Assembly: GCA_903828785.1 (NCBI GenBank)
Contig: CAIKNP010000003.1
Coordinates: 1-64,000 of the forward strand
Direction: 5' to 3'
Length of the DNA: 64,000 bases
DNA from: an uncultured Actinomycetes bacterium
GTDB taxonomy: Bacteria > Actinomycetota > Acidimicrobiia > Acidimicrobiales > RAAP-2
Shown here: piece after piece, positions 44,010 through 52,216 of the stretch
How positions within the stretch are numbered: the first letter of the stretch is position 1
Layout of the letters: each line of letters opens with the position of its first letter
Position numbers and translations under genes: made by a program
The notes under the pieces: model-generated
The model's input: only the letters and a program-made list of their open reading frames with translations
Told to the model about the DNA's origin: nothing
The model's database searches: none

Positions 44010-45434
44010 ATGTCAATTCCTCCGGTCCCATCTCGATCTTTCCCCAAGAGCTTCCTCTGGGGAACGGCAACGGCTTCGTACCAAATCGAAGGAGCCATCA
44101 CCGAGGACGGACGTACGCCGTCGATTTGGGACACCTTCAGCGCGACGCCCGGCAAGGTGACTAACGGCGACACCGGTGAAATGGCCTGCGACCACTACCA
44201 CCGGTGGAGTGAGGACCTCGACATTCTGGCCGACCTCGGTGTCGGTGCCTATCGCTTCTCGATCGCGTGGCCGCGCATTCACCCCGAGGTTTCCGGTCCC
44301 GCGAATCAAAAGGGTCTCGACTTTTACCAGCGATTGATTGACGGGCTGCGAGATCGAAATATTACGCCCTTGCCGACCATGTACCACTGGGACTTGCCCC
44401 AGGCGCTCGAGGACCAGGGTGGCTGGGCGAACCGTGAAACGGCCCTTCGCTTCGCGGACTACGCCGCGACCGTCCTGGAGGAACTCGACGGAATTGAAAA
44501 ATGGACCACCTTCAACGAGCCCTGGTGCAGCGCCTGGCTGGGATACGGCTACGGCATCCACGCACCGGGGCGCACCGACATTGGAGACGCCGTCCGCGCC
44601 ACGCACAATTTGCTCTTGGCACACGGACTGGGTGTGGAAGCGGCGCGCAGTCTTCGTCCTGACGTCGAGATCGGCCTCACCCTCAACCTTGGCGTTCATC
44701 GCCCCGGCACGAGTCATCCCGACGACCGGGCCGCTGCCTGGCGGGCGGACGGAAACACCAACCGTCTTTTCCTCGACCCCTTATTTCGTGGCAGCTACCC
44801 AGAAGACATGCTTGAGATTTATGCCGACACCAACGGCTTTGATGCGATGCGCGAAGGCGACCTCGCGCTGATCTCGGCGCCCATTGACTTCCTCGGTATT
44901 AATTTCTACACCCCAGGCACCGTCTTTGGCGCGGGCCGAGAGCAGCAGGCTCGCGAGGCGGGATTTAATCTGGGTCCGGCCCGTACCAGTACCGACAAGG
45001 ACTACCTACTCGCCATTGGCGCTGAGACGCCGGGTCGCCCCCAAACGGCGATGGGCTGGGAAATTGACGCTACTGCTTTGCGTGAGCTCCTAGTGCGACT
45101 CAAGAATGAGTACACCGCAGTCCCTCTGTACATCACCGAGAATGGTGCGGCGTTCCACGACTACGTTGACAGCAGCGGTCGGGTCCTTGACCCGGAACGA
45201 GTCACCTACGTTCACCAGCACCTCAGCGCCTGCCTCGACGCTATTGCCGACGGGGTGGACTTGCGGGGCTACTTCCTGTGGAGTCTTCTCGACAACTTTG
45301 AGTGGGCCTACGGTTACTCACGTCGCTTCGGAATTGTCTGGGTGGACTACGACAGTGGTCGTCGCATTCCCAAAGAGAGTTTCCACTGGTATCGAGGGGT
45401 CGTAACGACGAATGAACTCGACACACGCAGTTAG
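44010..45434 (+). CDS. bglA: GH1 family beta-glucosidase
   Basis: This 474-residue cytoplasmic enzyme (no signal peptide) would hydrolyse beta-linked glucosides from imported oligosaccharides. The family hallmarks are intact: SFLWGTATASYQIEGA at the start, the acid/base TFNEP with Glu170, and the nucleophile ITENG with Glu377. ATG 44010 follows GAAAGG; the frame is open upstream without family similarity. It sits between the GH16/Ig-like pair and a decayed receiver fragment. The gene name reflects the family, not a proven substrate; beta-galactosidase activity is also possible. Confidence 0.92.
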   Translation: MSIPPVPSRSFPKSFLWGTATASYQIEGAITEDGRTPSIWDTFSATPGKVTNGDTGEMACDHYHRWSEDLDILADLGVGAYRFSIAWPRIHPEVSGPANQKGLDFYQRLIDGLRDRNITPLPTMYHWDLPQALEDQGGWANRETALRFADYAATVLEELDGIEKWTTFNEPWCSAWLGYGYGIHAPGRTDIGDAVRATHNLLLAHGLGVEAARSLRPDVEIGLTLNLGVHRPGTSHPDDRAAAWRADGNTNRLFLDPLFRGSYPEDMLEIYADTNGFDAMREGDLALISAPIDFLGINFYTPGTVFGAGREQQAREAGFNLGPARTSTDKDYLLAIGAETPGRPQTAMGWEIDATALRELLVRLKNEYTAVPLYITENGAAFHDYVDSSGRVLDPERVTYVHQHLSACLDAIADGVDLRGYFLWSLLDNFEWAYGYSRRFGIVWVDYDSGRRIPKESFHWYRGVVTTNELDTRS

Positions 45435-45745
45435 TGCGACTGACGGGCACTGACCGCTGCATACCTTGCGAGGAACCCTTCGACCTCGTATTGATGGACA
45501 TGCAAATGCCGGTTATGGATGGGTTGACGGCCACCCGGCGCATTCGCAGTGATCACCGATTCGATCACCTCGTCATCATCGCCCTCACCGCCAACGCCCA
45601 AGTGGAATTTCGTGATCAGTGCCTGAAGGCGGGAATGAACGACTTCGCCACCAAACCCATTGACCCAACCACCCTGTTCGCCACGGTGGCTCACTGGATT
45701 GAAGTCAGTCGACGGCCCGTCGACGCCCCACCCCTCAGTCACTAG
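45434..45745 (+). pseudogene. truncated receiver domain, remnant of a hybrid sensor kinase
   Basis: The 103 codons match the C-terminal two thirds of a response-regulator receiver. The phosphorylated Asp lies in VLMDMQMPVMDG, and the conserved Thr (ALTANA) and Lys (TKPID) are also present. The first strand with its acidic pair and the linker of about 45 residues are missing, and the part before residue 15 has no similarity. The frame opens one base before the GH1 stop. Wording like MPVMDGLTATRRIR is typical of receivers fused to histidine kinases. It is probably a leftover, as it cannot fold as a full receiver. Confidence 0.75.
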
Positions 45746-46175
45746 TGACCGCGTCCGCGTGGCGTGGCTCGTGGCGAATCAGCCATGCCGCCAGAGATAC
45801 GACGAGCAGCAGTGCATGCACGCGGTTCAACACGCCGCCGACGCCGGCAGCCAGTTACCCGCGTCCTCGACGAAACTTTGCCTCTTAATCATTGACCCGC
45901 TACCTTGTCCCAAAAAAAAGGGGGGGACGAGTGCGGCAGAGGGGTCGGGCGATATTTCCCGCCCTACCACTCGAGCCATCACGAGCGACCGGCGCGTCGT
46001 GAACCACGCCTTCGCTGCGGGCAATCTGCTCACCAGGGCCCTTGGTTGTCACCCATCTACCAAGGAATCGTTGACGGATGCGCTTCTCGCTTTCGTGGGT
46101 CGAATCAAGGGCGGCCTTCGCCTAATCTGGATGCGGATTCGTCCACCTCGGGTGCGTCCTCGAAAGGATGTGGCC
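45746..46175. other. gene-poor scar between receiver remnant and thioredoxin
   Basis: No intact gene is visible in these 430 bases. On the minus strand, 45742-45858 encodes a 39-residue hydrophobic piece ending in a stop (one helix, ALLLVVSLAAWLIRHEP) with no start codon of its own; it could be the tail of a lost membrane protein. A run of eight A and seven G lies near 45910-45927. The plus-strand frame leading into thioredoxin is open but has no similarity and no constraint that I can see. Confidence 0.45.
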
Positions 46176-46547
46176 ATGCCCACCGTCGCCGTTACCGCCG
46201 AAAACCTCGAAACGCTTATTGAAGCGAACGACCTCGTGCTGCTCGATTTTTGGGCCGAGTGGTGCGGTCCGTGCCGCAGTTTTGGACCCGTCTTCGAGAC
46301 AATTTCGGAGGAGTTTCCTAACGCCGTCTTTGGCAAAATCGATACCGAGGACCAGCAGGCGCTCGCCGCCTCCTTCGCCATTCAATCAATCCCCACCCTG
46401 ATGGTCATCCGCGAGCAGGTCGTTATTTTCTCCCAGGCCGGTGCGCTACCCGAGGGGGCGCTGCGCGACCTCGTGACCCAGGCAGTCAATCTCGACATGA
46501 CCCCCATTCACGAGGAAATTGCCCAAGTCGCCGGCAACGAGGAGTAA
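46176..46547 (+). CDS. trxA: thioredoxin
   Basis: This is a small disulfide reductase. The active site WCGPC lies near residue 30 (FWAEWCGPCRSFGP) and the cis-Pro motif IPTLMV near residue 74. The length of 123 residues is a little over the classic size because of an acidic C-terminal tail (PIHEEIAQVAGNEE). I chose the ATG at 46176, with AAAGGATG before it; the frame is open 172 codons further upstream without similarity. Its stop lies three bases from the end of the convergent dioxygenase gene. Confidence 0.92.
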   Translation: MPTVAVTAENLETLIEANDLVLLDFWAEWCGPCRSFGPVFETISEEFPNAVFGKIDTEDQQALAASFAIQSIPTLMVIREQVVIFSQAGALPEGALRDLVTQAVNLDMTPIHEEIAQVAGNEE

Positions 46548-46550
46548 GTC

Positions 46551-47324
46551 CTAGAGGGTGGCGGCGTAGGCGGTCATCGAGAGAGAGCCCATGGCGCAGC
46601 CTTCGGCAATAGTCGAAACACGGGCCCCGCTGGCGGCCGCCATTCCGGCCAGGTAGGCCAAGGGCAAGAAGTGATCGGGGGTGGGAACCGCCAAGTGGTA
46701 GTCATCTGACTCGTCGAGCAAACCCAACTGGTCGGGGCGACTGATCATGATCTCGTGGGCGTCGCGGTCAAAGCGCTGCGCCCAGTTATAGCCCTGGTCA
46801 CTCCCCCAGGCAAGCGCTCGTAAATTGTGAACCACGTTGCCGGACGCCACCACGAGAACCTCGTCATTCATCAGCGGAACAAGACGGCTCCCGAGCTCGA
46901 CGTGGTAGTCAATTGGCTTGGTGGCATCAATAGCCAGTTGCACGACGGGAACGTCAGCCTCGGGATACATGTGCGCGAGCACCGACCAGGTGCCATGGTC
47001 GATGCCCCACGTTTCGTCGTCCAGACGAGTGACGGTCGGCTGCGCCAGTTCCGCGAGTTGCCGACCAAGTTCCGGTGAACCCGGCGCATTGTATTGAAAG
47101 TTCGAGAGCTCCTCAGGAAAACCCCAAAAGTCGTGAATCACCCGGGGGTGCGTCATTGAAGTGACGGCGGTTTCCCCAATAAACCAGTGGGCCGAAATGG
47201 CCACAATGGCCCGTGGCCGAGGGATGGAAAGGGCGTATTCACTCCAGGCGCTCGTCCACTGATTGGTCTCGATGGCGTTCATCGGACTTCCGTGGCCAAT
47301 AAAAATTGCGGGCATTGTGGTCAT
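46551..47324 (-). CDS. LigB/DODA-type extradiol dioxygenase (YgiD-like)
   Basis: This 257-residue protein belongs to the class III extradiol ring-cleavage family related to 4,5-DOPA dioxygenase. The zinc/iron ligands expected in the family are visible: His in FIGHGSP near residue 11 and in ISAHWF near residue 47, a conserved His in WGIDHGTW, and SGNVVHNLRALAW. A phenolic substrate is likely by family but not identifiable. It is the last gene of the long minus-strand array. Confidence 0.9.
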   Translation of the reverse strand: MTTMPAIFIGHGSPMNAIETNQWTSAWSEYALSIPRPRAIVAISAHWFIGETAVTSMTHPRVIHDFWGFPEELSNFQYNAPGSPELGRQLAELAQPTVTRLDDETWGIDHGTWSVLAHMYPEADVPVVQLAIDATKPIDYHVELGSRLVPLMNDEVLVVASGNVVHNLRALAWGSDQGYNWAQRFDRDAHEIMISRPDQLGLLDESDDYHLAVPTPDHFLPLAYLAGMAAASGARVSTIAEGCAMGSLSMTAYAATL

Positions 47325-47369
47325 GGCAAGCCTCCAATGGTCACCCTAGCGGGAATGACAGCGCGTCAA

Positions 47370-48137
47370 TTAGATGACTGGAGAAAGTCCCCCATCGAGG
47401 GCGATACCGACGCCAGTCAGGTAACTCGCCCGTGGCGAGAGCAAGAACGCGGCCAGGTCGGCAAATTCCTCTCGACGACCAAAACGGCCAAGGGCAATAG
47501 CCGAACGTTGGGGGTGGTTGTCGTAAAAGTTCTGCTCGGAGATGCCAGCGGCCTCCGCCCGACGCGCCCACTGGCCCGACGCAATAAGACCAATGAGGAG
47601 GGCGTTGACCCGCACCCCCTGCGCGCCAACTTCAGTGGCTAAGGCTTTCGTCATGGCTAAGCCCGCGGCCCGGGAGGCCCCCGTGGGCATAGAACCCGCG
47701 TGCGGCTCTCGAGCCATTATCGCCAGTACGTTAACGATGGCCCCCTGGCGGACGATCAGGGCGGGTAGCGCTAAGCGACACATGCGCACGGCCGCTACCA
47801 CCTTGAGTTCGTAGTCCTCGCGCCACTGCTCATCGTCCGAATCACGTATTGACGCCGCGGCCGCCCGTCCCGCATTGTTGACCAGGCCATCGATCCCACC
47901 AAATCGTTCGAGAGTGGCACTGACGAAGGACTCGCAGTCGCCGGCGCGTGTGACGTCGGCTCGCATCACGAGGGCTCGGTCCCTCAAGAGTTCCTGCGCT
48001 CGGTCCAGGCGATCGCGGCTGCGTCCACAGACGGCGACTTGAGCACCTTCGGCAATCAGCCGAGTGGCCAGGGCCAAGCCCAGACCGTCCGTACCACCGG
48101 TGATAACCATGGTCTTCTGTCGCAGTTCGAGATCCAC
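47370..48137 (-). CDS. atypical SDR protein without the usual catalytic tetrad
   Basis: This 255-residue protein has the SDR fold. The NAD(P)-binding TGGTDGLGLA near residue 13, the NNAG strand and the C-terminal LTGVGIALDGGLS are intact. The catalytic positions are not: the Ser strand reads VNVLAIMA, and the YxxxK segment reads TGASR, so Tyr and Lys are replaced by Thr and Arg. The helix Asn is replaced by Lys (YELKVVAAV). I recall an actinobacterial/proteobacterial SDR subfamily with this kind of PT-x-x-SRAAG motif, so this is a lineage feature, not decay. Function is unknown. Confidence 0.8.
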   Translation of the reverse strand: MDLELRQKTMVITGGTDGLGLALATRLIAEGAQVAVCGRSRDRLDRAQELLRDRALVMRADVTRAGDCESFVSATLERFGGIDGLVNNAGRAAAASIRDSDDEQWREDYELKVVAAVRMCRLALPALIVRQGAIVNVLAIMAREPHAGSMPTGASRAAGLAMTKALATEVGAQGVRVNALLIGLIASGQWARRAEAAGISEQNFYDNHPQRSAIALGRFGRREEFADLAAFLLSPRASYLTGVGIALDGGLSPVI

Positions 48138-48301
48138 GGGGCAATCGTAGGCAGGGTCGCCCGCGAGACGTCGGCAGTGGTGGCGCTCGGTCCGGCGGCG
48201 TAACGCATTCCTTTGGCGGCCGATTGAAAGGCCGGCGGGTACGCGACGAGAGAAATCCAGAACGAAGAAGCGAGTGCTGATCTCCCGGCTCAGTCTTCGC
48301 C

Positions 48302-49069
48302 CTAGTCCATGAAGGCACCACCGTTAACCGAGATTGCCTCTCCGGTCACGAAGGCGGCGTCGTCAGAAAGCAAGAAGGCCACGACTTTGGCGACGTCTTC
48401 GGGTGTTTCCAGTCGGCCCAGCGGGGTGTCGTTCACCCACCCCTGTCGTACGTCTTCGACCGTTACACCGCGAAGTTCGGCTTCCCAGGTTTGTTCGCGG
48501 TCCATCATCGGTGTCGCGACGAATCCGGGACAAACCGAGTTCACACGAATCTTATGAGGGGCTAGTTCCAGGGCCATGGCCTGGGTGAGGCCCAAGACGG
48601 CAAACTTGGAGGCGACGTAGTCGGCAAGAAACGGGGCCCGGCCTTGCTTCGCGGCCATAGATGCGGTGTTGACGATCGCGCCCCCAGTGCCGAGTCGCAT
48701 CATGGCGCGCGCCGCCGACTGACCGCAGTAGAAGACACCGAAGGTGTTGATCTCAAAATTCCACTTGAGATCGGCGGGGCTGATGTCGACGAAGCGCTGC
48801 ATTTTCGACACCCCCGCGTTGGAGACCCACGCGTCCAAGCGACCGTGATGGCTCACGATCGCTCCGACAACTTCCTCCACCTGCTCGGGGCTGGTGACGT
48901 CGAGGGCCCGCGCGTCGGCGCTGGGGAGACTCGCCGCCAAACGCTCGGCACTGTCGAGATTGACGTCAGTAACCACGACGTGAAAACCACGACGACTGAG
49001 CTCGGTGGCGATGGCCGCACCTATTCCGGAACCGGCTCCGGTGATGCCAACGACGGGAAGGGTATTCAT
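48302..49069 (-). CDS. SDR dehydrogenase, probably polyol-specific
   Basis: This is a classical short-chain dehydrogenase of 255 residues with TGAGSGIGAAIA near residue 10, SNAG, the catalytic Ser in NTASMAA and the YVASK pair. The C-terminal block (TPLGRLETPEDVAKVVAFLLS, then VNGGAFMD) resembles sorbitol/galactitol- and butanediol-type SDRs. Its ATG overlaps the stop of the sugar kinase gene by four bases, so it is cotranscribed with that gene and with the BtpA-family and DeoR genes. A role oxidising a polyol to a ketose before phosphorylation is an inference. Confidence 0.85.
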   Translation of the reverse strand: MNTLPVVGITGAGSGIGAAIATELSRRGFHVVVTDVNLDSAERLAASLPSADARALDVTSPEQVEEVVGAIVSHHGRLDAWVSNAGVSKMQRFVDISPADLKWNFEINTFGVFYCGQSAARAMMRLGTGGAIVNTASMAAKQGRAPFLADYVASKFAVLGLTQAMALELAPHKIRVNSVCPGFVATPMMDREQTWEAELRGVTVEDVRQGWVNDTPLGRLETPEDVAKVVAFLLSDDAAFVTGEAISVNGGAFMD

Positions 49070-50535
49070 AGCTGACTCCTTGCGAGACTGTGACTTAGGC
49101 TGGTGGTGACTTCGCTCAGTTGCAGAAACTGTTGGTAACGCTCTTCGTAGACCGCGAGGTGTTGGGGGTTGGGCGAAATAATTTCGCCCGCCTCCAGGGC
49201 ACCACGAACGTACGCCCAGTCATCGATGAGGCCGCTCCCCAGACCGGCCAACACCGCCGCGCCAAACGAGGCCCCCGGATGATTAATGATCGACACCAGG
49301 TCACGTTGCAACACCGAAGCAAGAATTTCACGCCATAGGCGCGACTTCGAGCCTCCGTTGGTTACGCGGATACTGGTCAGCGTAACTCCGCGTTGGGCGA
49401 ACACGTCGGTGTGGGAGCGAAAGCCGTAGGCGATGGCCTCGAGGAACGCTCGATGCAGGTTTCCCCGACTACTTCCCAGGTGTAGTCCGAGCACCGCCCC
49501 GCGAAGATTGGGGTCGTGCAGGGGGGTCTTCTCCCCCAAAAAGTATGGGAGGGCCAGCAGATCACCGGGCGCCGAGTGCTGGGCTTCGTCATCCAAACTC
49601 GCTAAGTCTGCCCCACCCAAGAGGTCTTGCTCCCAGCGCAAAATCGAACCGCTGGTCGCCATGCAACCGTTCGGCAGCCACTGGCCCTCAATCGGGTGCG
49701 CGTCGAGATACAGGCGCTCGTCGGTGAAGAGTTGGTCGCTAACGGCCAGGATGTCCCCCGCTCCCCCGAGCTTGACCAGGGCGTCGCCGCCTTCGACCAA
49801 TCCCGCCCCGTAGGCACTGAGCACGTGATCAGCGCCGCCGACCACGATGAGCGTTCCCGCGTCTAGCCCCGTCTCTTGGGCGGCCTGCGCCGATACCAGC
49901 CCCAGCGGCGTACCCGGCCGCTCGACCGGGAGCAGTTCGGGCCAGGTGATACCGGTGGCGTCGACGACGGCAGCGAGCGGATTGAGGTGCAGCGAGTAGA
50001 GGCCGCTTTCTATAGCCCAATTCTGTTCCACGTGGGGTCGGGCGCCCAGACGCATCGCCAACCAGTCGTAACTGCCCATGACGAAGTGTGTACGTGCCCA
50101 CAATTCGGGTTCGTTCGTCGCTAGCCAGAGGGCGGTGGGCGCCACCGACTGCTGGGAGAGTACCGAACCCGTGAGCCCCAGGAGATCGACGTCGGCGAGG
50201 GCCACTCGCAAGGACGCAATTTCCTTCGTCGCCCGAGCGTCATTTTGCAGCAGGGCTCGCCGCAGCGCTCGACCCTGCGCGTCACAAATAACGACCGCCG
50301 GCACCATACCCGACACCGCCACCGCGGCGATGGGGCCCGGGCACTGATCACGCAAGGCGCGAATCGTGCTGGCCACGCCCCGCCACCACTGTTCGGGATC
50401 GGCTTCCGCCCAGCCGGGACTGTCGGAGTAGAGGTCCACCGCGTAAGAAGCGGAGGCCACGATACCCTTTTCAGGATCGACCAACACCGCCTTGACGCCC
50501 GACGAACCGAGGTCGAGCCCCGCCAGTACGGTCAC
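49066..50535 (-). CDS. FGGY family carbohydrate kinase (xylulokinase-like)
   Basis: This 489-residue kinase has the FGGY fold. The phosphate-1 segment AGLDLGSSGVKAVLVD lies at the N-terminus, and the C-terminal signature block reads RVTNGGSKSRLWREILASVL. The sequence is nearest to xylulokinase/ketopentose kinases by eye, but FGGY specificity is hard to read. The GTG start is three bases after the BtpA-family gene, and the next gene is a polyol-type SDR, so a ketose or keto-sugar is a likely substrate. Confidence 0.88.
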   Translation of the reverse strand: MTVLAGLDLGSSGVKAVLVDPEKGIVASASYAVDLYSDSPGWAEADPEQWWRGVASTIRALRDQCPGPIAAVAVSGMVPAVVICDAQGRALRRALLQNDARATKEIASLRVALADVDLLGLTGSVLSQQSVAPTALWLATNEPELWARTHFVMGSYDWLAMRLGARPHVEQNWAIESGLYSLHLNPLAAVVDATGITWPELLPVERPGTPLGLVSAQAAQETGLDAGTLIVVGGADHVLSAYGAGLVEGGDALVKLGGAGDILAVSDQLFTDERLYLDAHPIEGQWLPNGCMATSGSILRWEQDLLGGADLASLDDEAQHSAPGDLLALPYFLGEKTPLHDPNLRGAVLGLHLGSSRGNLHRAFLEAIAYGFRSHTDVFAQRGVTLTSIRVTNGGSKSRLWREILASVLQRDLVSIINHPGASFGAAVLAGLGSGLIDDWAYVRGALEAGEIISPNPQHLAVYEERYQQFLQLSEVTTSLSHSLARSQL

Positions 50536-50538
50536 GAT

Positions 50539-51342
50539 TTAGGCGCTTCGAGCGGCGTCCACGAAACGCTTAACCCGCTCGGGGTCCACTTCGTTCCAGG
50601 TATAGCCGTCGCGCTTGAGGTCCGAGCCCACAATGCAACCATCGGCGTACTGGAGGTACTTCGCGATGGTCCCGGACTTCGCACCGGTATTCAAGAGCAC
50701 GGGTACCTCGGGGTCGAGCGCGGCGCGCACCTCGGCGACCGTGGCGACGTCGGGCTCGGATCCCGCCATCGGGCCCGATACCAAAATGACGTCGGCCAGA
50801 CTAGAGACCACCGTCGACTTCGCCATTTGCGCCGGCGTGCGTTTGCCGATGGGTGAGGCAAACTCCGGGGTGATGTTGGCGAATATCGCCAGGTCGTCGC
50901 GGCCGAAATTTCGGCGGTCGCGCAGCAACTTCGCGGCGTCGGGCGTCCACGGCCCCATGTCGGATTCCCAGTAACCGTTAATCACCTCACGCATGAATGA
51001 CGCCCCCGAAGCAACGGCAATAGCCAAGGCGCACTGGGCGTCCCAAAGGTAGTCAACCCCAAAGGGGCGATCGCTGGGGCGGCACTCGTTAACGACGCGG
51101 GTCATCACCGCCGAGGCCTCGAGACCGGCGTTGAGAACGTAGGGCCGATCACCCTCATTGCAGAACAAAATGGCGTCAAAGCCTCCTTCGAGCAGGAGCT
51201 CGGTATCACGTTTGACGTGATCAACCAGCCCCGGCACACCAGCGGCGGTATCAAATAAGGGCGTGCCGGGCAGCGGGGGGACGTGGGCCATAGCGATTAG
51301 CGGCTTGGCTACTCCAGGGAAGAGTTGGGCAAATCGGGACAC
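50539..51342 (-). CDS. BtpA/SgcQ family TIM-barrel protein
   Basis: This 267-residue protein belongs to the BtpA/SgcQ family, known from photosystem I biogenesis in cyanobacteria and from an E. coli sugar cluster. Its enzymatic activity is not established. Visible marks are the MAHVPPLPGTP start, GVDYLWDAQCALAIA and NTGAKSGTIAKYL, followed by a phosphate-gripper-like GCIVGSDLKRDG. A barrel with a phosphate site would fit an aldolase or epimerase step on a sugar phosphate. It lies between the DeoR regulator (1-base overlap) and the sugar kinase. The GTG start lacks an alternative nearby. Confidence 0.85.
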   Translation of the reverse strand: MSRFAQLFPGVAKPLIAMAHVPPLPGTPLFDTAAGVPGLVDHVKRDTELLLEGGFDAILFCNEGDRPYVLNAGLEASAVMTRVVNECRPSDRPFGVDYLWDAQCALAIAVASGASFMREVINGYWESDMGPWTPDAAKLLRDRRNFGRDDLAIFANITPEFASPIGKRTPAQMAKSTVVSSLADVILVSGPMAGSEPDVATVAEVRAALDPEVPVLLNTGAKSGTIAKYLQYADGCIVGSDLKRDGYTWNEVDPERVKRFVDAARSA

Positions 51343-52121
51343 TACTTTTCCTCCTCGACGGTGGCGTGAACAATTTCCACATCAAATTCACGAATCGCTC
51401 GCACCACGGGGTGGCTGAGCGACGCGTTGGTGACCAGCACGTCCACGTCGCGAATAGGGGCGAAGGTGACGACGGCCACCCGTCCAATCTTGGACTCATC
51501 GGCCAAAACCACCACGCGACGGCCACTGGCCACCGCGGCGCGCTTCACTTCCGCGTCGTCCAAGTTGTACTCACAAAGACCCTTGGTTTCGGTAACGCCG
51601 GCCACGCCGAGGTACACGGAATCGCAGTTCAGTGTGTCAAACACACTTTCGGCGTGCGCGCCTATCAAACTCATTTCACCCAGACGGACGACGCCACCGG
51701 TAACTATCGTTCGAATTGCTGGTTTATTCGCTAATTCCATCGCAATGAGGAGCGAGGGCGTAATTACCGTAATCGGCAGCTCTGGCGAGAGCGCGCGAGC
51801 CATTTCGTGCGTGGTCGATCCACCATCAACAAAGACAGTCTCGTTTTCTCGTACCAGGGCGGCGGCGGCTCGACCAATGGCCACTTTTTCCCGAGAATGG
51901 TGCGAGGACCGCTGAAGAATAGGTGGTTCGAAGGAACGACTCTGCACCGAAATTGCGCCGCCTCGCGTGCGACGAGCGACACCACGCTCTTCGAGATAAT
52001 CGAGGTCTCGACGAATCGTCATTTCGGACGTGGCAAATTGTTTCGCCAACTCGACGATGGTCACCTCGCCGTCCTGTCGCAATTGCTCGGTAATGTCGAG
52101 TTTTCTCGCCTTAGAATCCAC
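51342..52121 (-). CDS. DeoR/GlpR family transcriptional regulator
   Basis: This 259-residue repressor has an N-terminal winged helix (VTIVELAKQFATSEMTIRRDL, residues about 20-40) and a DeoR C-terminal sugar-phosphate sensor domain (FVDGGSTTHEMARAL near 97, and the DESK motif VVLADESKIGR near 212). It heads the module with the BtpA-family protein, kinase and SDR, and probably responds to one of their phosphorylated intermediates. The GTG start at 52121 has no strong ribosome site. I found no clear operator in the 95 bases upstream. Confidence 0.9.
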   Translation of the reverse strand: MDSKARKLDITEQLRQDGEVTIVELAKQFATSEMTIRRDLDYLEERGVARRTRGGAISVQSRSFEPPILQRSSHHSREKVAIGRAAAALVRENETVFVDGGSTTHEMARALSPELPITVITPSLLIAMELANKPAIRTIVTGGVVRLGEMSLIGAHAESVFDTLNCDSVYLGVAGVTETKGLCEYNLDDAEVKRAAVASGRRVVVLADESKIGRVAVVTFAPIRDVDVLVTNASLSHPVVRAIREFDVEIVHATVEEEK

Positions 52122-52216
52122 CTGAGCATCTTATGTTACTTTCGCACACGATTTTTTCAATTCACCTGGTGGTTGGACGTAAGGGCCACGACCCGCAACG
52201 CCGCACTCACTGAGCC

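Noticed and set aside
45660-46175. 172-residue N-terminal extension of thioredoxin
   Set aside because: No similarity; a normal thioredoxin start with a ribosome site lies at 46176.
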